Assembly (NCBI RefSeq): GCF_022267315.1
Contig: NZ_JAIKLE010000027.1
Span: 1 to 64,000 of the forward strand
Source of the DNA: Maribellus maritimus
Lineage (GTDB): Bacteria > Bacteroidota > Bacteroidia > Bacteroidales > Prolixibacteraceae
Reading direction: 5' to 3'
Length of the DNA stretch: 64,000 bases
Below, one piece after another: positions 10,093 through 17,803 of this stretch. Position 1 is the first letter of the stretch. Every line of letters starts with the position of its first letter. Made by a program: the position numbers and the translations under genes. Under the pieces are notes generated by a model, which was not told the DNA's origin, made no database searches, and saw only the letters and a program-made list of their open reading frames with translations.

Positions 10093-10461
10093 ATGAAAAA
10101 ATTAATTGTATTCAGTTTGATAGTATTTGCAATGACAGTAAAAAGCTTCGCACAGGATTTTGAAAATAAATACACCCCGCAGGAACGGGCTCAACTACAA
10201 ACCGGGTGGATGAAAGAAAGTCTTCAGTTAAATGAGCAGCAGTTGCCAAAAGTTGATTCGCTTAACCTGAAATATGCTTTGAAGATGGAAGAGGTGAAAA
10301 GCATTCAGGGACGGCTGAACCAGGTAAAAAAAGCCCGCTCAATTGCTGAAGAAAAAGATGGGCAACTCAAGCAAATTCTCGATAAAACCCAGTACGAAAC
10401 CTATTTGGAGAAGCGAAAGGAATTACGGCAAAAGATGAATGAAATAAGGAAAGAGAAGTAG
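10093..10461 (+). CDS. Small exported helical protein, Spy/CpxP-like
   Basis: 122 residues with a signal peptide (MKKLIVFSLIVFAMTVKSFAQ, cleavage after about residue 20). The mature part is charged and helical: LQLNEQQLPKVDSLNLKYA and LKQILDKTQYETYLEKRKEL. The L-x-L-x-x-x-Q pattern resembles the LTxxQ repeats of periplasmic chaperones such as Spy and CpxP, but similarity is weak. It is divergent from the two-component operon and co-directional with a similar gene at 10523, suggesting envelope-stress output genes. Confidence 0.6.
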   Translation: MKKLIVFSLIVFAMTVKSFAQDFENKYTPQERAQLQTGWMKESLQLNEQQLPKVDSLNLKYALKMEEVKSIQGRLNQVKKARSIAEEKDGQLKQILDKTQYETYLEKRKELRQKMNEIRKEK

Positions 10462-10522
10462 GGTACGGAATGATCTATTCGGAATATATATAATTAATGT
10501 AAAACAATTAAAAATCAGAAAG

Positions 10523-10942
10523 ATGAGAACTAGAAACACTTTATGGGGTATTCTGGCGCTGGTGGCAGTGCTGGGGCTTAGCAGTTTCCTGCCCGGGCCC
10601 AAGGAAGAAATTCAAAAGGCTTTTCGGCGCAGTCCTGAAACACGGGCAAATGCAATAACCAGCATTATGAAAAATCGCTTGGATTTAACCGAAACACAGG
10701 TTGAAAAGGCGTATCAGATTAACCTGAAATATGCACAAAAGCTACAACCTTTTGTAGGTGGCAGTGAACGCCCAGTTGCAATTTCGGATGAAGCAACAAA
10801 GATTAATGAAGAAAGGAAAAAAGAGTTGCTTGCGATTTTAACGCCAGTTCAACGTGAACAGGCCGACCAAATTCGCAAACAGTGGATTTCGCGCCTCGAA
10901 ACAATTTTGGAAAGATTAAAACAAAACGATTTTAAAAACTAA
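10523..10942 (+). CDS. Small exported helical protein, Spy/CpxP-like paralogue
   Basis: 139 residues. The N-terminal hydrophobic segment (NTLWGILALVAVLGLSSFL) is a signal peptide or anchor. The rest is helical with RLDLTETQVEKAYQINLKYAQKL, close in pattern to LQLNEQQ...LNLKYALKM in the previous protein, and LLAILTPVQREQADQIRKQW. The two LT/Q-type repeats are the usual layout of LTxxQ periplasmic proteins. It is 61 bases downstream of its paralogue and 20 bases before a lipoprotein gene. A role as an envelope-stress chaperone is inference. Confidence 0.6.
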   Translation: MRTRNTLWGILALVAVLGLSSFLPGPKEEIQKAFRRSPETRANAITSIMKNRLDLTETQVEKAYQINLKYAQKLQPFVGGSERPVAISDEATKINEERKKELLAILTPVQREQADQIRKQWISRLETILERLKQNDFKN

Positions 10943-10962
10943 TAATTTAAAATTTCTCAATT

Positions 10963-11760
10963 ATGAAAACAAAAAATTTCTTATTAGTGGGTATAATTAC
11001 CCTGGCAGGATTATTTTCTATAACCTCCTGCAACAATGACGATGATCCTGTAGCAGAAGAAGCAATTTCCGAAGAGGAAGTGGTTGAAATTCTATCCACT
11101 TCATTAGCAAGTGGTACCGACGGAGTAACTGCGGATATTGAAACCGCTGCCGGACTCTCCAGGCAGTCTGTTGATGACAGCAATAGTATAAAGTCTGCCA
11201 ACATCGGCAAAACCCTGAGTTGTGGCGAATCCAGTGATACAACTTTTACTATCCAGAGGGGAAGCAGTTTAATTACCTTCGAATCTTCGAAGACGTACAA
11301 CTACATGCTCGAATGCGACGAATCGGAAAACCCTCTCCTGCTGGATATAAACTTAATGTATGAAGGAAATCTTGATGCACCGCGGGTTGCTTCTCAACAT
11401 TCGGGAAGTGCTGATTTTACAGTTGCCAGCATTGAACATACGTCAGATATGTACTTGATAAATGGGACATGGAAACGAAGCGGGAGTTTTGAATCCAAAA
11501 TCCGCAACCAGGGCACACGGCAGGCTTCGCTTCGTTTCGAACTTATTGACGTAGCCGTTGAAAAAGAACCAAAAGAAATTGATAACGGAACGATTATTTT
11601 TTCAATAGAAGGTGAAAGCGCTTCCGGAAGCAGCAGCGCTGATTATAAATATGAAGGCACCATCACATATAACGGAAATGGTGAAGCGATTATCGAAATT
11701 AGCGGCTCCAGTTCAAGTTACATTACAAATTTAGAGACAGGAGAAGTAGAAGAATTATAG
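10963..11760 (+). CDS. Lipoprotein of unknown function
   Basis: 265 residues. Signal peptide II with lipobox SITSC (about residues 19-23) followed by NNDDD; an acidic +2 stretch is common in Bacteroidota surface lipoproteins. The mature part is acidic, Ser/Thr-rich and probably beta-structured, ending SGSSSSYITNLETGEVEEL. No domain recognised. Its last about 75 codons occur again, mutated, at 13600-13829, fused to the WecA-like gene. A clear terminator follows at 11772. It begins a group of related, partly broken lipoprotein genes running to 14830. Confidence 0.8.
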   Translation: MKTKNFLLVGIITLAGLFSITSCNNDDDPVAEEAISEEEVVEILSTSLASGTDGVTADIETAAGLSRQSVDDSNSIKSANIGKTLSCGESSDTTFTIQRGSSLITFESSKTYNYMLECDESENPLLLDINLMYEGNLDAPRVASQHSGSADFTVASIEHTSDMYLINGTWKRSGSFESKIRNQGTRQASLRFELIDVAVEKEPKEIDNGTIIFSIEGESASGSSSADYKYEGTITYNGNGEAIIEISGSSSSYITNLETGEVEEL

Positions 11761-11771
11761 GAATGAAATGG

Positions 11772-11806
11772 AAAATACGCCGGTAAAAATTTTACCGGCG
11801 TATTTT
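11772..11806 (+). terminator. Perfect 17-bp stem terminator
   Basis: AAAATACGCCGGTAAAA (11772-11788) is exactly complementary to TTTTACCGGCGTATTTT (11790-11806). The A/T flanks make it usable on both strands. It closes the lipoprotein gene that ends at 11760. Confidence 0.9.
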
Positions 11807-11841
11807 AAGCCCACCAATCAATAATTTAAAAGGATAATAAA

Positions 11842-12404
11842 ATGAAAACGAAACAATTAACTATAGTTTTAATAATGATTTTTTTAATTAGTTCCGGTTA
11901 CGGATCTTTTGCACAGCGAAGGGTAGTAAATACGCCCCGCCGGACAGTGGTGCAAGGCCCCGCGGAACAGTTGTTTACCGGAAAGCCCCGCCTGTAGTAA
12001 AACCTGTACGAAGGCTGCCTGCAAAAGCGGCTGTGGTTCGTTACCACAATCGACCCTATTATTACCATGGAGGGGTGTTTTATGTTGCCCGCAGTGGCTC
12101 TTATGTGAGGGTTGTCCCTCCGGTTGGGATAAGGGTTGCCGTTCTCCCGGCTGGTTATGCACGGTTAGTAGTCGGTCCTTCGGTTTTCTTTTATGCCGGC
12201 GGAATTTTTTATATTGAAGATGTATCCTCGTATGAATATGTTGTGGCAGATCCCCCTGTCGGTGCGATAGTCAGCCAATTACCTTTCGGTGCTGCCGAAG
12301 TAGAAATCGACGGGAAGCTTTATTATGAATACAACGGGATACTTTATAAACCGGTTCAACTGGAGAAAAAAGCGTACGAAGTAGCAGGTAAGCTGGAAGA
12401 TTGA
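11842..12404 (+). pseudogene. DUF6515 family exported protein, frameshifted
   Basis: A start at 11842 gives a signal peptide (KQLTIVLIMIFLISSGYGSFAQ) and RRVVNTPRRTVVQGP, then hits a TAG at 11995. The other frame continues the same pattern (RGTVVYRKAPPVVKPVRRLP ... YYYHGGVFYV ... PPVGIRVAVLPAGYARLVV ... YYEYNGILYKPV), which is the DUF6515 repeat signature. One missing base in the C-run at 11958-11961 restores a single frame of about 188 codons. Either a sequencing or assembly error in a homopolymer, or a young pseudogene. If only the downstream part is translated it would start at the GTG at 12033 and lack export. Function of the family is unknown. Confidence 0.75.
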
Positions 12405-12497
12405 TTTACCACATTAAAAAGTGTTTTTGTATTCTCAATATTTGAAACAAAAATTCAGGGCACGTTGCTTTAATACAATTACAATCCAAAAGTAAAT

Positions 12498-13715
12498 ATG
12501 GAAATATTGTTGAATATATTGGCATTGTCAATGGGATTTGCAATTGTGGTTATTTCCATTCCTCCGGTTATTAAAATAGCCCGGGCAAAAAAACTTTATG
12601 AGCCCTTAGACGAAAGAAAACATCACGCCAAGGATATACCCCCGTTTGGGGGTGTTGCCATTTTCATCGGATTTGTAATTAGCACAATTGTGGCTACTGA
12701 AAGTTATGTCTTTGAATCGCTAAAATATATTATTGCATCAATAATTCTGATATTTTTTATTGGGTTGAAAGATGATTTTTTGGTAATAACGGTAAAAAAT
12801 AAAATGATTGTACAAATATTTGCCGCTGTACTTCTTATCACCCTGGGCAATGTGCATTTTACAAATTTACACGGGATATTTGGCCTTTATGAAATCCATT
12901 ATTTTTCAACTGTGTTTGTTTCGCTGTTTGTAATGACAGGGATAATTAACGCATTTAACCTTATAGACGGTATTGACGGTTTGGCTTCAGGACTGGCAAT
13001 GCTTGCAGGCACATTTTTTGGCGTATGGTTTTACCTTGCGGGTCAGATACAGTTTTCAATAATGTCGTTTGCTTTGGTTGGAAGCCTGGCAGGTTTTTTC
13101 CTTTTTAATGTTTTTGGTAAACAGAATAAGCTTTTTATGGGAGATGCCGGTTCGCTGGTAATTGGATTGATTGTTTCCACCCTTGTCATAAAATTTAATG
13201 AATTTAATATTATCAAAACTGCACCTTATGCAATTAACGCTGCGCCAGCGGTGTCTTTTGCTGTGCTGACTGTCCCGGTTATAGATACTTTACGCGTTAT
13301 AACCATAAGGTTAATGCAAAAAAAATCGCCTTTTTCTCCCGACAGGAATCATATCCATCACAAACTGCTCATAATCGTACCAAACCATTTTAAAGTAACC
13401 CTGATCCTTATAAGTGTAAGTTCCTTTTTGATCGGATTTGCATTGTTTCTTAATAAAATTTCGATGAATATCAATATCCAAATCTTTCTGATATTCTCAA
13501 CAGGGAACCTTTTATCATTTATTCCTGCAATCCTTACCAAAAGAGACACTATTCATAAGAAGAAAACAACTAAACCGGCCCGTATCCGGCGGCATCCGGT
13601 TCGAATTATTGACGTAGCCGTTGAAAAAGAACCAAAAGAAATTGATAACGGAACGATTAGCTGTTCAATAGAAGGCGAAGGCATATCAGGTAGCAGCAGC
13701 GCCGGGTATAAATAG
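12498..13715 (+). CDS. WecA/TagO-like polyprenyl-phosphate sugar-1-phosphate transferase with an aberrant C-terminus
   Basis: 405 residues with many membrane helices. Family motifs: DERKHHAKDIPPFGG near the N-terminus, LKDDF (about 91-95), INAFNLIDGIDGLASGLA, LFMGDAGSLVIGL and SPDRNHIHHKLL. It transfers a HexNAc-1-phosphate from a UDP-sugar to undecaprenyl phosphate, the first step of O-antigen, capsule or teichoic-like glycans. The family usually ends near residue 365-375. Here the last about 37 residues (IDVAVEKEPKEIDNGTISC...) are copied from the lipoprotein gene at 10963, so the natural stop has been replaced. The enzymatic core appears complete. Confidence 0.88.
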   Translation: MEILLNILALSMGFAIVVISIPPVIKIARAKKLYEPLDERKHHAKDIPPFGGVAIFIGFVISTIVATESYVFESLKYIIASIILIFFIGLKDDFLVITVKNKMIVQIFAAVLLITLGNVHFTNLHGIFGLYEIHYFSTVFVSLFVMTGIINAFNLIDGIDGLASGLAMLAGTFFGVWFYLAGQIQFSIMSFALVGSLAGFFLFNVFGKQNKLFMGDAGSLVIGLIVSTLVIKFNEFNIIKTAPYAINAAPAVSFAVLTVPVIDTLRVITIRLMQKKSPFSPDRNHIHHKLLIIVPNHFKVTLILISVSSFLIGFALFLNKISMNINIQIFLIFSTGNLLSFIPAILTKRDTIHKKKTTKPARIRRHPVRIIDVAVEKEPKEIDNGTISCSIEGEGISGSSSAGYK

Positions 13716-13829
13716 GAAGGCACAATCACAAATAACGGAAATGGTGAAGCGATTATCGAAATTAGCGGCTCCAGTTCAAGTTACATTACAAATTTAGAGA
13801 CAGGAGATATAGAAGAAATAAAAGAATAA
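13600..13829 (+). repeat. Second copy of the lipoprotein gene tail, fused to the WecA-like gene
   Basis: About 210 bases match 11537-11747 closely, at an offset of 2063 bases (GACGTAGCCGTTG begins at 11548 and at 13611). Coding differences include a TAT to TAG change that stops the WecA fusion at 13713-13715. Beyond it the copied frame goes on as EGTITNNGNGEAIIEISGSS to a TAA at 13827-13829. It is the remnant of a tandem lipoprotein paralogue whose 5' part is gone. Confidence 0.85.
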
Positions 13830-13830
13830 A

Positions 13831-14543
13831 ATGAAAACAAGAAAAACTATTTTTTAGCATTAACCGTTGCCGCTGTAACATTCGTAGCATGTGAAAAAGA
13901 AGTTGATATAAATGAAAAACTCAACGGAGATACCCTCGCATTGGTAAAAGAAGCCGTAAATACCGAAGCATTTGAAAATGAAATTACATCGAGCATTGAT
14001 CAGGCAATTACATACGCTGAGAAATTAAATTCCGAAGAGAAATCGGCAACAATTTTAGATTGCACCAATATTACGGTAAGGCCAATTTTTGGTTTCCCGA
14101 AAACAATTACCGTTAATTTTGGCGACGGGTGCGAAGGGACAAACGGATTTGTGCGCTCGGGGTCCATGTCAGTTACTATCGGCGATACGTTACGAACCAC
14201 CGGGACAAGCTACGACGTTGCTTTTGATAATTTTGCCATTGATGGATACTCAATTACCGGGACAATTTCAGTAGAAAATACCAGCTCCGGTGATATTATT
14301 TCATTCTCAGAAAAGATGGATTTAACCATGACCAGTGATGGAGGTATTGCAATAACTAAAATAAAAACTACGGAAAGAGCTTGGATTGAAGGGACTGAAA
14401 CCAGCGATGTCAGTGATGATGTGTTTTCAGTTTCGGGCTCCGCAGATTTTTATTCATCATCGGGAAGAAGTTACTCTTATTCAATTCTTGAGCCACTTAT
14501 TATTACGAACTTGTCAAAAGTTAAACCGAAATTAGTGTTCTAA
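13831..14543 (+). pseudogene. Lipoprotein paralogue with 5' frameshift and interrupted 3' end
   Basis: The start at 13831 reads MKTRKTIF then TAG. Adding one base to the T-run at 13850-13855 joins it to ALTVAAVTFVACEKEVDINEKL, a perfect signal peptide with lipobox TFVAC. The body (about 13890-14515) is a beta-rich, Ser/Thr-rich extracellular protein (ITVRPIFGFPKTITVNFGDGCEG, DVAFDNFAIDGYSITG). The frame then ends abruptly at 14543. The expected C-terminal block reappears at 14678-14830. So it has one frameshift and one insertion. The unshifted frame without a signal peptide starts near 13941. Confidence 0.65.
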
Positions 14544-14660
14544 AGTGTTGGTAACCAAAAACTTTTGAATGATTAAAAACGAAACAAAAAAACACAAAAT
14601 TTCGCAATTCTTACTCTCTGGTTTACAGTTCATTATCGACTGTTTCTGCATTTTAACTTT
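14517..14660. mobile_element. Possible small (about 145-160 bp) non-coding insertion
   Basis: AAAGTTAAA (14517-14525) and TTTAACTTT (14652-14660) are exact inverted repeats. They bracket AT-rich, stop-laden DNA that separates the body of the lipoprotein pseudogene from its C-terminal block. ACTTGT occurs on both sides (14510-14514 region and 14679-14684), as a target duplication might. This is a tentative reading. Confidence 0.3.
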
Positions 14661-14662
14661 AA

Positions 14663-14830
14663 ACAACTTCTACACGTACTTGTGATATTTTTACCGAAGG
14701 TGTAATTAAAATTACAATGACAGGGAGTGAAGATCCAATAACAGTTGATTTTGGAAATAACGGATGCAATTGGAAAATATACGTGTCACAGGGAAATATC
14801 GTTAATGAAGAAATCAATTTAAATGATTGA
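14663..14830 (+). pseudogene. C-terminal fragment of the interrupted lipoprotein
   Basis: Open frame without a start: TSTRTCDIFTEGVIKITMTG ... PITVDFGNNGCNWKIYVSQG, ending at a TGA. The CxxFTEGxIKI ... TVDFGxxxCN pattern is the usual last domain of this lipoprotein class, and it follows on logically from PLIITNLS at 14500-14517. Most simply it is the displaced 3' end of the pseudogene at 13831. Confidence 0.5.
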
Positions 14831-14880
14831 TTGTTAGCCGGATTAAGTCTTGAATTTTCTATTTATTCATAATGTGGTTT

Positions 14881-14912
14881 ACTACCACGCTACTTTATAA
14901 CAGCGGGGTAGT
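14881..14912. terminator. Bidirectional hairpin terminator
   Basis: ACTACCACGCT (14881-14891) pairs with AGCGGGGTAGT (14902-14912) with one mismatch. It lies between convergent genes (lipoprotein remnant and hxlR-type gene) and is followed by a T-tract (14927-14934) on the plus strand. Confidence 0.7.
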
Positions 14913-15257
14913 TCATTTCCCTGTTATTTTTTTTCTGTGATTTATTCCCCAATCTCTTAAAGCCTTAATAACATCACCCAGTGTTTCAGCATAGGAGGAA
15001 GTATTATATTCTATCATTACAGGATAGCCGTCAATAATTTTTCTTTCTATCAGTTTATTTTGTTCAAGATCTTTTAATTCATTGGATAAAACTTTAGCCG
15101 TGATTTTAGGAATGCTTTTTTGTATTTCAGTAAATCGATGATTTCCTGATGAAATTGAAATCAGGATCAACAACTTCCATTTTCCGCTAATAACATCTAT
15201 TGCGTCTCGAACTGGCATGATAGCGGAAGAACAATCGGTGTGAATCGATTTTTTCAT
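14913..15257 (-). CDS. HxlR family transcriptional regulator
   Basis: 114 residues. Winged helix of the HxlR type: DAIDVISGKWKLLILISISSGNHRFTEIQKSIPKITAKVLSNELKDLEQNKLIER, with a conserved N-terminal Cys (Cys9) that in this family often senses electrophiles or quinones. It is divergent from an azoreductase operon, the usual genomic partner (compare YodB/AzoR1), so it most likely represses that operon and is released by quinone or diamide stress. That regulatory model is inference from family and position. Confidence 0.9.
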   Translation of the reverse strand: MKKSIHTDCSSAIMPVRDAIDVISGKWKLLILISISSGNHRFTEIQKSIPKITAKVLSNELKDLEQNKLIERKIIDGYPVMIEYNTSSYAETLGDVIKALRDWGINHRKKITGK

Positions 15258-15272
15258 AATTATTTATCGCTA

Positions 15273-15310
15273 ACCTTTAGGTAACTACTATAAATTAGAT
15301 AGCAAATGTA
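15273..15310 (-). promoter_or_regulatory. HxlR promoter with candidate operator
   Basis: On the minus strand TACATTTG (15303-15310) fits the -7 box TAnnTTTG. Downstream of it, between promoter and hxlR start, lies the palindrome ACCTTTAGGT (15273-15282) inside TAACCTTTAGGTAA. This is a plausible HxlR site controlling both divergent transcripts. Confidence 0.45.
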
Positions 15311-15356
15311 TTTAACTTTACCAAAGAAAAAATATAAATTTTTAAAATTATTGGAG

Positions 15357-15953
15357 ATGAAAAATATTCTGAAGATTACCTCAAGTTTCAGAGGAGAAGA
15401 TTCAATGTCAAGTAAATTGGCAAATGAAATTGTCAAAAAACTTACAGATGACAAACTGACAAGTATTGATACTATTGATTTATCCCAAGAACCCTTATCG
15501 CATTTGAGCAGATTTCATATAGAATCCTTTTTTACACCTGAAAGCGATAGGGTGGGTGAAATGAAAGAAATTGCCTGGCATTCAGATGCAGCCATAGATG
15601 CCTTATTGAAGGCAGATACAATTGTGATTGGAGTAGCCATGTACAACTTTGGAATTTCCTCAACCCTTAAGTCATGGATCGATTATATTGCTATTGCTGG
15701 AAAGACTTTTAAATATACAGAAAATGGAGCAGAGGGGTTGATTAAAAACAAAAAAGTTTATTTGGCAATAGCCACCGGAGGAGTATATTCCAATGATACT
15801 ATGAAAAGCTACGATTATACAGAACCATATTTAAGAACTATTCTGGGTTTTATGGGGATGACAGATATAACCGTATTTCGGGTTGAAGGTGTCAATATCC
15901 CCGGCATAAAAGAAACAGCATTGGAAAAAGCAATCAACAGTATTGTAATTTAA
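15357..15953 (+). CDS. azoR: FMN-dependent NADH:quinone reductase / azoreductase
   Basis: 198 residues from the ATG at 15357; the longer frame from 15306 adds a Lys-rich extension lacking in the family. Flavodoxin-like fold: N-terminal KITSSFRGEDSMSSKLANEI (FMN phosphate loop), MYNFGISSTLKSWIDYIAIAGKTFKYTENGAEGL (AzoR signature) and a later ATGGVYS. It reduces quinones and azo compounds in two-electron steps. First gene of an operon with a DoxX-like membrane protein and an NAD-binding protein, divergent from hxlR. Confidence 0.9.
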   Translation: MKNILKITSSFRGEDSMSSKLANEIVKKLTDDKLTSIDTIDLSQEPLSHLSRFHIESFFTPESDRVGEMKEIAWHSDAAIDALLKADTIVIGVAMYNFGISSTLKSWIDYIAIAGKTFKYTENGAEGLIKNKKVYLAIATGGVYSNDTMKSYDYTEPYLRTILGFMGMTDITVFRVEGVNIPGIKETALEKAINSIVI

Positions 15954-15970
15954 TAACAAAATTTACAACT

Positions 15971-16339
15971 ATGAAATCAAAAAAAGTAGTTTATTGGATA
16001 ACAACATCCGTTATTGGCTTGATGATGGTATTTAGCGCCTTCAATTACTTTACAAGTATAGAAGCAATAGAAGGTATGGCCCGGCTTGGATTTCAGCCCT
16101 TCTTCGTTAAAGAATTAGGATTCTTTAAAATCTTAGGTGTTTTGGCGCTTGTTATACCACAAGTTCCAATTAAAATAAAAGAATGGGCTTATGCCGGTTT
16201 TGGAATTGTTTTTATATCTGCATTCTGGGCACATGTAAATGCAGGTGACCCAGTTTCTATGTCTTCAATGCCTATCATTTTCCTGGTATTGCTTATAGTA
16301 TCTAACATCTATTTGAATAAAATAAAAGTTTCGAAATGA
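15971..16339 (+). CDS. DoxX-like family membrane protein
   Basis: 122 residues with four hydrophobic segments (about 8-27, 52-68, 73-91, 97-116). The pattern ITTSVIGLMMVFSAFNYFT ... LGFQPFFVKELGFFKILGVLALVIP ... KEWAYAGFGIVFISAFWAHVNAGDP is typical of DoxX-like proteins (DUF6790/DoxX_2). Such proteins often accompany quinone or thiol redox genes. The start of the following gene overlaps by four bases. Exact role unknown. Confidence 0.82.
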   Translation: MKSKKVVYWITTSVIGLMMVFSAFNYFTSIEAIEGMARLGFQPFFVKELGFFKILGVLALVIPQVPIKIKEWAYAGFGIVFISAFWAHVNAGDPVSMSSMPIIFLVLLIVSNIYLNKIKVSK

Positions 16340-16971
16340 ATTTAACAATCTTTGGTGGAACAGGCGAGACAGGAATACTTGTTATTAAAAAAGCCTTGGA
16401 AGCCGAATATCGAGTGACTGCTTTCGCACGCAACCCGGCAAAAATATCCTTTCAAGATAAAAATCTTAAAATCATAAAAGGGGAACTTACAGATATTAAT
16501 CAAATTGAAAAAGCAATGATTGGTGCTGATGTGGTTATCAGCGTTTTGGGGCCAACTGGAAAGACGAAAGGATTGAATATTTCTACAGGTATAAAAAATA
16601 TCATTTCGGCAATGGAAAGAAATGGTGTGAAACGTTTTATAGCAACAGCAACGCCAAGTTTTAAAGTCCCAAATGATAAATTTCAGTTTAGCTTTTCGCT
16701 TGCCATTTTTATGATAAAAACTTTAGCAAAAGATGCTTATTGTGATATAGTGGCAACCGGAGAAGCCGTTTCAAATAGTCAGTTAGATTGGACTTTAGTA
16801 CGCATACCAACGCTGAGCAGAAAACCAGGAACAGGAAAACTGAATATCGGTTATACAGGAACCGATAATGTTAAAGTATTTTCGCTTTCAAGGGAAGACT
16901 TGGCTGATTTTTTAATTAAACAAATTAACGATAAAAATTATTTGAAAAAGGCACCTGTTATAAGCAATTAA
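16336..16971 (+). CDS. NAD(P)-binding oxidoreductase, NmrA/SDR atypical
   Basis: 211 residues. The N-terminal Rossmann motif is LTIFGGTGETGILVIKKAL (GxxGxxG), then FARNPAKI and VVISVLGPTGKTKG. It lacks an obvious YxxxK pair, so it belongs to the atypical SDR a5/BLVRB-like group of flavin or quinone reductases and redox sensors. Translationally coupled to the DoxX-like gene (ATGA overlap). Together with azoR it forms a quinone or electrophile detoxification operon. Confidence 0.85.
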   Translation: MNLTIFGGTGETGILVIKKALEAEYRVTAFARNPAKISFQDKNLKIIKGELTDINQIEKAMIGADVVISVLGPTGKTKGLNISTGIKNIISAMERNGVKRFIATATPSFKVPNDKFQFSFSLAIFMIKTLAKDAYCDIVATGEAVSNSQLDWTLVRIPTLSRKPGTGKLNIGYTGTDNVKVFSLSREDLADFLIKQINDKNYLKKAPVISN

Positions 16972-17049
16972 TTATTAATCATTTTTACTTTGAGTGAGTT
17001 TGTCACTCTTGAATCGATTTTAAAGATTGGTTTGTATTGAGAAAAATTC

Positions 17050-17081
17050 TATATTTGACTAATTAAACAAAATAGTCAAAT
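17050..17081 (+). promoter_or_regulatory. tetR promoter overlapped by a perfect operator
   Basis: TATATTTG (17050-17057) is a consensus -7 box. ATTTGACTA (17053-17061) and TAGTCAAAT (17073-17081) form a perfect 9-bp inverted repeat with 11 bases between, overlapping the box. The tetR ATG follows at 17085. This is the layout of an autorepressed tetR gene. Confidence 0.75.
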
Positions 17082-17084
17082 AGA

Positions 17085-17660
17085 ATGGCAAAACCAGAAA
17101 TCAAATCGATAATAATAAGTGCTGCCACTCAGTATTTTTCAAAATTCGGGTTTTATAAAACAACGATGGATGAGATTGCCAAACACATCCATAAAGCAAA
17201 AGGAGTTTTATATTATCACTATAATAGCAAGGAAGAATTATTTAACGAAGTATTAAAGCAGGAGCTTAGTACCGTAAAAACTGAGTTACAGAAGGTTGTT
17301 AATTCTGATGAAGATGCTTTAACTGTTCTTAATAACTATTTTTTTAAAAGGCTTGAGTTATTGCATGAATCTGTAAATTACCATGAAACTTTGAAAGCCG
17401 ATTTTTTTGAAAAATATCATTTTGTGGAGGAAGTTAGGGAAGACTTTACCACGTTTGAGAGAAATAATTTTTATCAGATGCTAAAAAAAGGTGAGGATGA
17501 AGGGGTATTGCATTTTAATAATATTGACTCGACAGTAAATATCCTGTTAATGCTGGTCAACTCCATGGAAGTGCCGTTATTCCTTCAAAACAAATATTCC
17601 GAGTACATTCATACAATTAAAGAACTTGCAGAATTTCTTGTAAAGGGATTAAAATCTTAA
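17085..17660 (+). CDS. TetR/AcrR family regulator of the efflux operon
   Basis: 191 residues. The N-terminal helix-turn-helix is AATQYFSKFGFYKTTMDEIA ... AKGVLYYHYNSKEELF (about 10-55). The C-terminal domain is a generic helical ligand pocket. It sits directly upstream of a membrane fusion protein and RND gene, and identical inverted repeats lie at its own promoter and in the intergenic region before the efflux genes. It therefore very likely represses both. The inducing ligand is unknown; nearby lipid genes make a fatty acid or lipid-like ligand plausible. Confidence 0.92.
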   Translation: MAKPEIKSIIISAATQYFSKFGFYKTTMDEIAKHIHKAKGVLYYHYNSKEELFNEVLKQELSTVKTELQKVVNSDEDALTVLNNYFFKRLELLHESVNYHETLKADFFEKYHFVEEVREDFTTFERNNFYQMLKKGEDEGVLHFNNIDSTVNILLMLVNSMEVPLFLQNKYSEYIHTIKELAEFLVKGLKS

Positions 17661-17675
17661 CAATTTATTAACTCG

Positions 17676-17747
17676 ATTTGACTAAAAGTGTTTTATAGTC
17701 AAATATTATTATATATTTGCATTGACTTTAGAACATTAATAGTCAAT
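17676..17747 (+). promoter_or_regulatory. Efflux operon promoter flanked by two TetR operators
   Basis: Operator 1: ATTTGACTA (17676-17684) and TAGTCAAAT (17696-17704), identical arms and spacing to the site before tetR. A -7 box TATATTTG lies at 17712-17719. Operator 2: ATTGACT (17721-17727) and AGTCAAT (17741-17747). In both operators GACT to AGTC spans exactly 21 bases. The promoter is bracketed, so repression by occlusion is the natural model. Confidence 0.75.
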
Positions 17748-17803
17748 AATTGCAATAATGTGAAGCATAAGAAGAAAATTAGAATTAATAAAAAGTGAAT
17801 ACA

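Noticed and set aside
15306-15356. Upstream extension of the azoreductase reading frame
   Set aside because: The extra 17 residues are Lys-rich and not found in the family, and they overlap the divergent promoter region; the ATG at 15357 is better.
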